Assembly: GCA_017518025.1 (NCBI GenBank)
Contig: JAFWWR010000258.1
Coordinates: forward strand, 1 to 28,509
Direction: 5' to 3'
Length of the DNA stretch: 28,509 nt
DNA from: Clostridia bacterium
GTDB taxonomy: Bacteria; Bacillota; Clostridia; Oscillospirales; CAG-272
Shown: positions 16,329 through 21,890 of the stretch, piece after piece
Layout of the letters: each line of letters starts with the position of its first letter
Numbering within the stretch: position 1 is the stretch's first letter
Position numbers and translations under genes: made by a program
The notes under the pieces: model-generated
What the model was told of the DNA's origin: nothing
What the model saw: the letters and a program-made list of their open reading frames with translations, nothing else
The model's database searches: none

Positions 16329-16360
16329 TACTTTTTCCGAAATTTTTCCGTTCTTTTCCG
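16329..16360 (-). repeat. Helically phased A-tract repeats upstream of the infC promoter
   Basis: Three copies of CGGAAAA begin at 16360, 16350 and 16339 on the minus strand, 10 and 11 nt apart, and end directly at the -35. This spacing equals one helical turn and suggests an UP element or bent DNA that strengthens the promoter. Confidence 0.55.
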
Positions 16361-16417
16361 CGGATAGGCGGAAAAAGATATTATTGCCAGTATTAAACGG
16401 CGCGGCGTGCAAATAGT

Positions 16418-16444
16418 AAAAAAAGAACGGCTCCGGAGCCGTTC
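16418..16444 (-). terminator. Intrinsic terminator of sigK
   Basis: The 20-nt perfect palindrome GAACGGCTCCGGAGCCGTTC (16425-16444) is followed on the minus strand by seven T. It lies about 80 nt after the sigK stop and separates sigK from the infC promoter. The stretch between infC and sigK (16156-16526) holds only the infC leader, its promoter with phased repeats, and this terminator. Confidence 0.92.
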
Positions 16445-16526
16445 GATGATATAGATGCGCGGCGGAGAAGCGAAGCGGGCGCGCAGCTTCGCTTCCCTGC
16501 CCGCAGACCGAGCGGGGCACGCGCCC

Positions 16527-17216
16527 TCACGGGCGGCCGGTCAGTTTGCGGCGCAGCTTTTCGAGAGCGCATTTTTCGATCCTGCTGACGTAGGAACGCG
16601 AGATCCCCAGCTTTTCGGCGACGCACCTCTGGGTGATCGGCGCGTCGGACCCGAGGCCGTATCTGAGGATGATTATCTCCCGCTCCCGGTCCGTCAGTTC
16701 GCTCTTGATGTACCGCGCCACCTTCATGATCTTGAACTTCCGGTCCAGGTCGTCCGCTATGGTGTCGTCCACTTTGATTATGTCGATGTACGTCAGCGGG
16801 TTTCCCTCCTTGTCCGTCTCGATCACGTCGCCGAGGGACACCTCCGCGCCCAGCTTTTTCCGCGACCTGAAATACATAAGTATTTCGTTCTGTATGCACC
16901 GGGCCGCGTAAGTGGCGAATCTCGCGCCGTTCCCGCTGTTGAACGAGTCCACCGATTTGATGAGTCCCACGGTCCCGATGGAGATCAGATCCTCCTGATT
17001 CGGCGACGACTGGTAATACTTCCGCACTATGTGCGCCACGAGGCGGAGATTGTGTGTGATGAGCTTCGCCCTGGCGTCCCTGTCCCCCTCCCCGGCGAGG
17101 CGGAAAAGCCGTCTTTCCTCCTCCCTGTCAAGGGGCGGCGGAAAGCCGCTGCCTCCCGACGCACTGAGCAGAAGGAATGAGACGCACGTCAGCACTGTTA
17201 TGATGATGTCGAGCAT
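16527..17216 (-). CDS. sigK: Sporulation sigma factor SigK with pro-sequence
   Basis: The 229-aa protein is a late mother-cell sigma factor. Region 2 (HNLRLVAHIVRKYY, EDLISIGTVGLIKSVDSF, ATYAARCIQNEILMYFRS) and region 4 (LTDREREIIILRYGL, KLGISRSYVSRIEKCALEKL) agree closely with SigK. From the ATG at 17216 the N-terminus is a hydrophobic pro-sequence of about 20 residues (MLDIIITVLTCVSFLLL), as in pro-SigK, which is cut by the membrane protease SpoIVFB. The frame stays open 26 codons upstream to a GTG, but that would bury the pro-sequence. The gene is continuous, with no skin-type element. Confidence 0.95.
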   Translation of the reverse strand: MLDIIITVLTCVSFLLLSASGGSGFPPPLDREEERRLFRLAGEGDRDARAKLITHNLRLVAHIVRKYYQSSPNQEDLISIGTVGLIKSVDSFNSGNGARFATYAARCIQNEILMYFRSRKKLGAEVSLGDVIETDKEGNPLTYIDIIKVDDTIADDLDRKFKIMKVARYIKSELTDREREIIILRYGLGSDAPITQRCVAEKLGISRSYVSRIEKCALEKLRRKLTGRP

Positions 17217-17239
17217 TGGCCGCCCCCGATAAAAGATCC

Positions 17240-17270
17240 GCGTCCCGTCGGGACGCTCTGTTCCATTATA
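17240..17270 (-). promoter_or_regulatory. Putative sigK promoter -10 and leader hairpin
   Basis: CATATAAT on the minus strand (17265-17272) resembles both the sigma-E -10 (CATACAAT) and the sigma-A TATAAT. A matching -35 is not evident. Just downstream, GCGTCCC and GGGACGC form a 7-bp hairpin with a 3-nt loop (17240-17256), followed by GGATCTTTT, before the weak G-rich Shine-Dalgarno of sigK. Confidence 0.4.
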
Positions 17271-17410
17271 TGACCGGCAGGCGGAGTTTGCCACGGAGCA
17301 TTCAGGAAGAATTATCCTCCGTTTCCGTTTATTTAAGGTTTAGCCGCGCCCCGCGGGGAGCAAAATAACGTTGCGGATGAACATCGACAGAAAAGAAAGG
17401 AATTATTGAT

Positions 17411-17617
17411 ATGATACTCGACAGAATCTCTCTCATCCTGGTCATCATCGGCTCTATCAACTGGGGATCCGTGGGCCTTTTCAAATTTGACATCGTGTCG
17501 TGGATCTGCGGAGGTCAGGGTTCGGTCCTGGCGAGAGTGATCTATACCCTCGTGGGGCTGGCAGGCCTCTGGTGCATCTCCCTTCTGTTCAGATCCCGTG
17601 AATCGGCGAGAAACTGA
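17411..17617 (+). CDS. DUF378 family small membrane protein
   Basis: The 68-aa protein has two membrane segments (about 5-24 and 38-60). The family hallmark SINWGSVGLFKFD follows the first one, and YTLVGLAGL lies in the second. DUF378 proteins (Bacillus YuzA and others) have no known function. A Shine-Dalgarno (AAAGGAA) precedes the ATG at 17411. It is divergent from sigK with 194 nt between the two starts, and has its own strong terminator, so it is a single-gene unit. I find no convincing promoter in the 116 nt before it. Confidence 0.88.
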   Translation: MILDRISLILVIIGSINWGSVGLFKFDIVSWICGGQGSVLARVIYTLVGLAGLWCISLLFRSRESARN

Positions 17618-17632
17618 CGACGCTCGCCTCTC

Positions 17633-17686
17633 CCGGCGTTTTCCGCCTCCCGCAGAGTCGGGGCAAGGCGGAAAACGCCGGTTTTT
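17633..17686 (+). terminator. Intrinsic terminator after the DUF378 gene
   Basis: CCGGCGTTTTCCGCC (17633-17647) pairs perfectly over 15 bp with GGCGGAAAACGCCGG (17667-17681), with a small inner stem in the loop, followed by TTTTT. Confidence 0.95.
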
Positions 17687-17742
17687 GTAATTGACGGGCG
17701 TTCCGGGGCGAAACATTTTTTCCGCTTTCTGAAAGATTACTG

Positions 17743-17771
17743 TTGAAAATGCGCGGCGAATAAGTTATAAT
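17743..17771 (+). promoter_or_regulatory. Sigma-A promoter of yajC
   Basis: TTGAAA (17743-17748) and TATAAT (17766-17771) with a 17-nt spacer, about 40 nt upstream of the yajC ATG. Confidence 0.88.
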
Positions 17772-17812
17772 AAAGCGAAAACAGTAAACATACCGAAAGG
17801 AAGATTCAGATA

Positions 17813-18118
17813 ATGATCAAACTGCTTAACGGAAACGCCGGCGGAACGATCCTGACCGTTGTCATGATCGTCGCCATGATCGCCCTGTTCTACTTCTTCA
17901 TGTACAGACCTCAGAAGAAGCAGGAAAAAGAGACGAAGGCAATGAGAGACAACCTGCAGGTGGGCGACGAGATCACGACCATCGGCGGTATCATCGGGAA
18001 GATCGTTTCAATAAAGGAAGAAACTCTTCTTCTCGAGACCGGACGCGACAAGGTCCGCATCCGTATCCTGAAGAGCGCCGTCCGGAACGTGGACGTCCGC
18101 GCGGAAGACGCAAAGTGA
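17813..18118 (+). CDS. yajC: Preprotein translocase subunit YajC
   Basis: The 101-aa protein has one N-terminal membrane helix (about 13-31), then the conserved YRPQKKQEKE and LQVGDEITTIGGIIGKI. YajC is an accessory subunit of the Sec translocon together with SecDF. A good Shine-Dalgarno (AAGGAAG) precedes the ATG. It has its own promoter and is followed by a terminator before the TIGR04086 gene, an adjacency also seen in Bacillus. The usual neighbours tgt and secDF are not here. Confidence 0.96.
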   Translation: MIKLLNGNAGGTILTVVMIVAMIALFYFFMYRPQKKQEKETKAMRDNLQVGDEITTIGGIIGKIVSIKEETLLLETGRDKVRIRILKSAVRNVDVRAEDAK

Positions 18119-18138
18119 TCCGGAACGAATAAAAAAAG

Positions 18139-18185
18139 ATCCTCCGAATAGATATTGAATGAATATCGTATCCGGAGGATTTTTC
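18139..18185 (+). terminator. yajC terminator whose 3' arm carries the next gene's Shine-Dalgarno
   Basis: ATCCTCCG (18139-18146) pairs with CGGAGGAT (18173-18180), and inside it GATATT pairs with AATATC. The stem is followed by a run of T, and on the other strand by seven T, so it can end transcription both ways. GGAGGA (18174-18179) lies 7 nt before the ATG at 18187 and is fully paired in the hairpin. Confidence 0.85.
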
Positions 18186-18186
18186 T

Positions 18187-18651
18187 ATGGAAGAAAACAG
18201 ACTGTCGGGCGGCAGGGGCGCGAAGTGCGTGCTTCTGTCTCTCGCCGTTTCCGTCGGGGTTTCTCTCGTTCTGCTTCTGATCTTCGCCCTCGGGTTGTGT
18301 TCGGCTCCCGATCCCGCATCGCTCGCCTTTTATTTCGGCGTCGGGGCTTTGTACGCGGGCGCCGCCGCGGGAGGCGTCTTTTGCTCGAGACGGCTCGGCG
18401 CCGGGATCCTTTCCGGCGTGTTGTCGGGCGGCGCGTTCTGCGCCGCGGTCCTGATCGTCAGGCTCATCGTCGGCGGCGGGACCATGCCCGCGTGGGAAAC
18501 GGCGCTTCTCCTTTCCGGGATCGTCGTCTCGGGCGCGGCGGGGGCCTTTCTCGGACGGAGCAGGAGAAAGAAAAGAGGCCTGCCGGCGGGCAGAGCCCGC
18601 AGGCAGGCGAGAAAGAAGCGGTACGGAGCGAGACGGCGCCGTCACCCGTGA
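18187..18651 (+). CDS. TIGR04086 family (YrzE-like) membrane protein
   Basis: The 154-aa protein has four predicted membrane segments (about 13-37, 46-66, 71-95 and 103-123), rich in glycine and alanine, and a strongly basic tail (residues 124-154, many Arg/Lys). Pattern, length and the place right after yajC agree with the TIGR04086/YrzE family of sporeformers, whose function is unknown. Its Shine-Dalgarno lies in the preceding terminator stem. The DNA for the basic tail also encodes the terminator of the convergent operon, so the tail sequence may be constrained by the RNA rather than by the protein. Confidence 0.8.
   Translation: MEENRLSGGRGAKCVLLSLAVSVGVSLVLLLIFALGLCSAPDPASLAFYFGVGALYAGAAAGGVFCSRRLGAGILSGVLSGGAFCAAVLIVRLIVGGGTMPAWETALLLSGIVVSGAAGAFLGRSRRKKRGLPAGRARRQARKKRYGARRRRHP
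18565..18608 (-). terminator. Terminator of the hup-fumarase operon, inside the convergent TIGR04086 gene
   Basis: On the minus strand GCCTGCC...GGCAGGC and an inner GCGGGC...GCCCGC form a 13-bp stem with one mismatch and a TCT loop, followed by CTCTTTTCTTTC. It is about 65 nt past the DUF2007 stop. Read on the plus strand it has no T-run. Confidence 0.72.
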
Positions 18652-18673
18652 AGTTCGACAATAATTTTATATT

Positions 18674-19021
18674 CTATTCCTCGTCGTCGGGGTCGTCGTC
18701 CCCGCCGTTTTCAACGGGAGTATTGAAAAGCTCGTCAACGATGTCGCCTGCGCGTTCAAGATCGCGGTACATGACGAATACCTTGAATCTTTCGTTCATC
18801 GGGCCGATCTTTATGGCGAGTCCGGCGCCGAAAACTCCCTTTGTGTAAAAGGGGATGCCGTTTTGCTCCAGTACGTCGGAAAGCATATCCGCCCAGATCT
18901 GCGGCTTCTCGGTAAGGAGGCACACGTCGTCCGGCTCGACCTCCCTTTTCGCCTTTTTCCTGCAGTCCGGGCACTTTTCGCCCTCAAATACCCTATGGCA
19001 CTTTTCGCAATACATTTTCAT
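18674..19021 (-). CDS. Zinc-ribbon plus DUF2007-like protein
   Basis: The 115-aa protein starts with a zinc ribbon (C5-x2-C8 and C17-x2-C20). A DUF2007-like region follows (about 35-98), with LEQNGIPFYTKG, FKVFVMYRDLERAGDIV and a fold that elsewhere resembles the PII-like signalling proteins. The tail is highly acidic. DUF2007 is called a putative signal transducing protein, but its ligand is unknown. The ATG at 19021 has GGAGG 8 nt upstream. It follows the fumarase gene by 25 nt and ends 22 nt from the convergent gene. Confidence 0.75.
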   Translation of the reverse strand: MKMYCEKCHRVFEGEKCPDCRKKAKREVEPDDVCLLTEKPQIWADMLSDVLEQNGIPFYTKGVFGAGLAIKIGPMNERFKVFVMYRDLERAGDIVDELFNTPVENGGDDDPDDEE

Positions 19022-19046
19022 TACGCGATCCTCCCTGTGCGCGGCT

Positions 19047-19910
19047 TCATATCACCGCAGTGGCGTGTCTCGCAACGTGACAGTTGATATTGACGGCGAC
19101 GGGGAGACCCGCGATATGGGTCGGCGCGTACTCCGCGTAAACGCCGAGGCAGGTCACGTCTCCGCCGAATCCCTGGGGGCCGACGCCCAGTCTGTTCACT
19201 TCATCCCTGATGCGTTCCTCAAGACGCGCGTACCGCTGATCGGCGGACGGGCCGTCCCGAAGCAGCGCCTTCTTCGAGAGAAGCGCGCACAGTTCGAAAT
19301 CGCCGCCGATACCGACGCCCACGTAGATGGGCGGACACGGGTTCGCGCCCGCTTGCCTGACCGCGGAGACCACAAAATCGACCACGTCGTCCTCGGTCGC
19401 CGCCGGAGTCATCATGCGAAGGGCGCTCATGTTTTCGCTTCCGAAGCCCTTTGGCGCCGCCGTTATGACGATCTTGTCCCGGTATTCTTCGTCGGAGGAG
19501 TACTCCGTGTTTATCACCGCCGGGGTATTGTCGCCCGTGTTCCGTCTGTCGTAAAGCGGATCGGAGACCACGGAGAGGCGCAGGAGTCCGTCAACGTACG
19601 CGCGGCGCACGCCCTCGTTCACCGCCTCGTCGAAGCTTTTCCCGGTGACGTGGACGTCGCAGCCGATCTTTGCGAACACAACCGCCATGCCGGTGTCCTG
19701 GCAGATGGGCACATCGCATTCCCTTGCGACGGCGACGTTCTCCGTTATCACGCGCAGTACCTCGCGCCCCGTTTTGCTGGACTCGCGGGACGCGGCGTCA
19801 TTCAGGTCCCGTTCCACGTGCTCCGGCAGGACCGTTACCGCGCGGACGAACAGCTCCGCCACGGCGGAGGATACGGTTTCGGCGTCGATATAACGAATGT
19901 TGTTTTCCAT
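19047..19910 (-). CDS. Class I fumarate hydratase, alpha subunit
   Basis: The 287-aa protein corresponds to the N-terminal half of class I [4Fe-4S] fumarases. Cluster cysteines are C70 in CQDTGM, C192 in NPCPP, and probably C277 in NINCHVARHA. GVGIGGDFELC and GVGPQGFGGDV are also typical. With a beta subunit it interconverts fumarate and malate; the tartrate dehydratase alpha subunit is a related possibility. The beta subunit normally follows directly, but here the next gene is the zinc-ribbon protein. It lies 63 nt after divIC, with a GC-rich hairpin in between. Confidence 0.92.
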   Translation of the reverse strand: MENNIRYIDAETVSSAVAELFVRAVTVLPEHVERDLNDAASRESSKTGREVLRVITENVAVARECDVPICQDTGMAVVFAKIGCDVHVTGKSFDEAVNEGVRRAYVDGLLRLSVVSDPLYDRRNTGDNTPAVINTEYSSDEEYRDKIVITAAPKGFGSENMSALRMMTPAATEDDVVDFVVSAVRQAGANPCPPIYVGVGIGGDFELCALLSKKALLRDGPSADQRYARLEERIRDEVNRLGVGPQGFGGDVTCLGVYAEYAPTHIAGLPVAVNINCHVARHATAVI

Positions 19911-19945
19911 GTATCGGGCCTTTCTTTCTGAAATCTACGAAATAT

Positions 19946-19965
19946 CCCGCCGCGTTGACGGCGGG
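19946..19965 (-). other. GC hairpin between divIC and the fumarase gene
   Basis: CCCGCCG and CGGCGGG form a perfect 7-bp stem with a 6-nt loop. On the minus strand it is followed by ATATTTCG, too poor in T for a confident terminator, so it could be a weak terminator or a processing site. Confidence 0.45.
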
Positions 19966-19973
19966 AGTTGTTT

Positions 19974-20249
19974 TCAGTTGTCATTATAGAAGATGATCTC
20001 GCCCGGCAGACTCAGGTGCAGTTTTTCACGGGCGATCTCGATCACGTACTCAAGATCGAAATCCTTGTCGATCATCTCTTTTTTCTCGTCGTTGCCGGCC
20101 TCAACGACATCTCCCTCCTGATTCGTCGCTACGGTCTCCTGTTTCAAACTGTTATTCTTCAGCTGTAGTCTTACGACCGTGACGACGCAAAGAACGGCGA
20201 AAAGGAGAAGCGCCAGCTTCAGGATTATGTTCGACGAAATGCTTTTCAC
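19974..20249 (-). CDS. divIC: DivIC/FtsB-type septum formation initiator
   Basis: The 91-aa bitopic protein has one membrane helix (about 7-27), then an outside segment and the family end LEYVIEIAREKLHLSLPGEIIFY. DivIC works with FtsL and DivIB in the divisome. The coiled coil after the helix is short and interrupted by an acidic stretch. The GTG start at 20249 has GGGAGG in front of it and is needed to keep the helix. It therefore overlaps the last 32 codons of yabQ by 98 nt in another frame. The yabQ-divIC order agrees with Bacillus. Confidence 0.88.
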   Translation of the reverse strand: MKSISSNIILKLALLLFAVLCVVTVVRLQLKNNSLKQETVATNQEGDVVEAGNDEKKEMIDKDFDLEYVIEIAREKLHLSLPGEIIFYNDN

Positions 20250-20877
20250 TTCCCTTTCCTCCCTTCCCGTCTTTCGGACGGAGTTTTTTTGCGACGGCGG
20301 AGATCCGGTCGGGATCCGCCGTCAGATCGGCGATCACGCCGATGCGTGAGGCGATTTTTCCGGTGATTCTTTTTCTTTTGCGGTATAAGGCCTTTCGCGA
20401 GACCGAACCCGCGGCGGCCGAGACAAGTCCCTCGATCAGTCTTACGACGTAAAGGACGGGTCTCAGCACCAAAATCGAGAGCAGCTTTCCGGCGCCCGCC
20501 CGGGCGTAATACGCCGACGACGAGGCGATCCGCGCAGTGATCCCGCCCGGAAAACGCCTGAAAAGCGCGAACCCGGCAAACGACGGGATCAGAGTATACG
20601 CCCTCGGCATTCCGTAGCTGTATACGTAACTGAGAATACAGAAACAGACGGCAAACAGGAGCGACAGCAGCAGATCCGTAACGAAAGAAAATATCTTTTT
20701 CGGGACGGCAAAGCGTTTTTTCGGCGCGCCTCGAGGTGCGTCTTTCCCGGCGGGTTCCACGGCAAGGAGGACCCGGAGAAAACGCAAGACGTCGAACAGA
20801 AATCCGAACGCCGCTCCGAGAATGAACGCGACGAGAGCCGCGGTCAGCTGCACGGGCAGGCGGAAGTCAGCCGTCAC
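20152..20877 (-). CDS. yabQ: Spore cortex biosynthesis protein YabQ
   Basis: The 241-aa membrane protein has hydrophobic segments near 10-30, 62-87, 92-108 and 132-158, with the family features LGAAFGFLFDVLRFLR at the start. In Bacillus YabQ locates to the outer forespore membrane and is needed for cortex formation. The C-terminal 80 residues are basic and soluble; the last 32 are encoded on DNA shared with divIC. The ATG overlaps the yabP stop by 4 nt. Confidence 0.88.
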   Translation of the reverse strand: MTADFRLPVQLTAALVAFILGAAFGFLFDVLRFLRVLLAVEPAGKDAPRGAPKKRFAVPKKIFSFVTDLLLSLLFAVCFCILSYVYSYGMPRAYTLIPSFAGFALFRRFPGGITARIASSSAYYARAGAGKLLSILVLRPVLYVVRLIEGLVSAAAGSVSRKALYRKRKRITGKIASRIGVIADLTADPDRISAVAKKLRPKDGKGGKGSEKHFVEHNPEAGASPFRRSLRRHGRKTTAEE

Positions 20878-21149
20878 TTGCGTCTGAGACGGGGAAAGAG
20901 AGACCTCTTCCCGGCGTCGTCGCCGAAATAGAACACCCCGTCGATCTTTCCGCGGATCAGGAGCTTCCCGGTGTCGGAGCTGAAACTCTCGATGCGGATA
21001 TCCTCGCCCTCCACGGTCAGACCGCCCATGGAGGAGACTGCCGTCACGGCGGAGTCGGTGTAGCTCTCGACTTCACCGATCCCGGTCATCTCGAGGCGCT
21101 CCCTCGAGATCAGGGTCACCTTATGTTCATTCTTCAAATCGGTATTCAT
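20874..21149 (-). CDS. yabP: Sporulation protein YabP
   Basis: The 91-aa protein matches YabP/YqfC-type proteins: HKVTLISRERLEMTGIGEVESY, then LTVEGEDIRIESF and GKLLIRGKIDG. YabP is a mother-cell sporulation protein of the sigma-E regulon in Bacillus. I chose the ATG at 21149 over an in-frame TTG 4 codons earlier because GGAG lies 6 nt before the ATG. The ribosome binding site is inside a 46-nt inverted repeat, and a sigma-E-like promoter lies just upstream. Confidence 0.9.
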   Translation of the reverse strand: MNTDLKNEHKVTLISRERLEMTGIGEVESYTDSAVTAVSSMGGLTVEGEDIRIESFSSDTGKLLIRGKIDGVFYFGDDAGKRSLFPRLRRK

Positions 21150-21195
21150 ATGCCGCTCCAAGAATTATATTGTTATATAATCTTATGAGCGGCAT
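21150..21195 (-). repeat. 46-nt inverted repeat covering the yabP ribosome binding site
   Basis: ATGCCGCTC (21150-21158) pairs perfectly with GAGCGGCAT (21187-21195). Inside it AAGAATTATAT pairs with ATATAATCTT (one bulge) around a TGTT loop. In yabP mRNA the 3' arm holds the GGAG Shine-Dalgarno and ends next to the ATG. No T-run follows, so it is not a standard terminator. Confidence 0.8.
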
Positions 21196-21208
21196 TGAAT
21201 ACATATTC
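21180..21208 (-). promoter_or_regulatory. Putative sigma-E promoter of yabP-yabQ
   Basis: On the minus strand GAATATG (21202-21208) matches the sigma-E -35 (KMATATT) at 6 of 7 positions, and CATAAGAT (21180-21187) matches the -10 (CATACANT) at 6 of 8, with the usual 14-nt spacer. The start would fall near 21173, inside the inverted repeat. yabP is a sigma-E gene in Bacillus. Confidence 0.6.
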
Positions 21209-21212
21209 CGAT

Positions 21213-21458
21213 TCAGTTTTCGATGATCTCGTAGAGCGATGAAGCGTCGGCTTTGGAGACGGTCTCCTTCACGTCGAGGACGCGCATTGAAACGGTCTTC
21301 TCCCCGAAGGTGATCTTTATCACGTCGCCGACTTTTACGCCGTACGAGGCCCTCGCAGTTTTTCCGTTGACCTCCACGTGCTCGTTATCGCACGCGTCGT
21401 TTGCAACGGAACGGCGCTTGATCACGCGGGACAACTTCAGGAACTTGTCAAGACGCAT
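21213..21458 (-). CDS. rqcP: S4-domain ribosome quality control protein RqcP (YabO)
   Basis: The 81-aa protein is an S4 RNA-binding domain: MRLDKFLKLSRVIKRR, then VEVNGKTARASYGVKVGDVI, the classic S4 heat-shock type sequence. RqcP binds stalled 50S subunits with RqcH and supports alanine tailing of incomplete peptides. Length is normal (about 80-90 aa). A GGGAGG Shine-Dalgarno lies 6 nt before the ATG. It follows hup after 37 nt, in the same place as yabO in Bacillus. Confidence 0.95.
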   Translation of the reverse strand: MRLDKFLKLSRVIKRRSVANDACDNEHVEVNGKTARASYGVKVGDVIKITFGEKTVSMRVLDVKETVSKADASSLYEIIEN

Positions 21459-21495
21459 ACCGAGCCTCCCGCGAAGCGCCAGCAGTGTGGCTGAA

Positions 21496-21774
21496 TTATT
21501 TCTTGTTGACCTTTGCCTTCAGAGCAGAAGAAGCGGAGAAGGAAACGACCTTAGAAGCGGGAACTTTGATCTCTGCGCCGGTAGCGGGGTTTCTGCCCTT
21601 TCTGGCGGCTCTCTTCTTCGTTCCGAACGTGCCGAAACCGATGAGCTGGACTTTGTCGCCCTTAACGAGCGCGCCTTCGACGGACTCTACTACCGCTGCG
21701 AGAGCGCCCTCGGCAGCCTTCTTGGTGAGGCCGGTCTTCTTTGCGATGGAATCAACGAGCTGTGACTTATTCAT
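21496..21774 (-). CDS. hup: DNA-binding protein HU
   Basis: The 92-aa protein MNKSQLVDSIAKKTGLTKKA is a typical HU/IHF-family histone-like protein; GFGTFGTKKRAARKGRNP is the family signature and beta-arm. It bends and compacts DNA as a homodimer. The ATG at 21774 has AAAGGAAG in front; the open frame extends 20 codons further with no homology. The gene has its own strong promoter, so it is likely expressed independently of mazG. Confidence 0.98.
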   Translation of the reverse strand: MNKSQLVDSIAKKTGLTKKAAEGALAAVVESVEGALVKGDKVQLIGFGTFGTKKRAARKGRNPATGAEIKVPASKVVSFSASSALKAKVNKK

Positions 21775-21824
21775 GGTTCTACTTCCTTTTCTTAAAAATA
21801 ATTTTGGGTTTTTGCTTATGGTTA

Positions 21825-21890
21825 ATTGTATCACTTTTGGTTGAAAATATCAATAGAAACGGCGAATTTTTTTCATTTTTTTCACAAATT
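21825..21890 (-). promoter_or_regulatory. Sigma-A promoter of hup with upstream A-tracts
   Basis: TTGATA (21848-21853) and TACAAT (21825-21830) with a 17-nt spacer on the minus strand. Two A7 tracts (21867-21873 and 21876-21882), 9 nt apart, lie upstream and could act as an UP element; they overlap the mazG stop. Confidence 0.85.

Noticed and set aside
16314..16520. Minus-strand frame of 68 codons between sigK and infC
   Set aside because: It covers the sigK terminator and the infC -35 region, and its sequence is not protein-like.
17217..17294. Upstream GTG start for sigK
   Set aside because: It would put 26 polar residues before the hydrophobic pro-sequence and lies over the putative -10.
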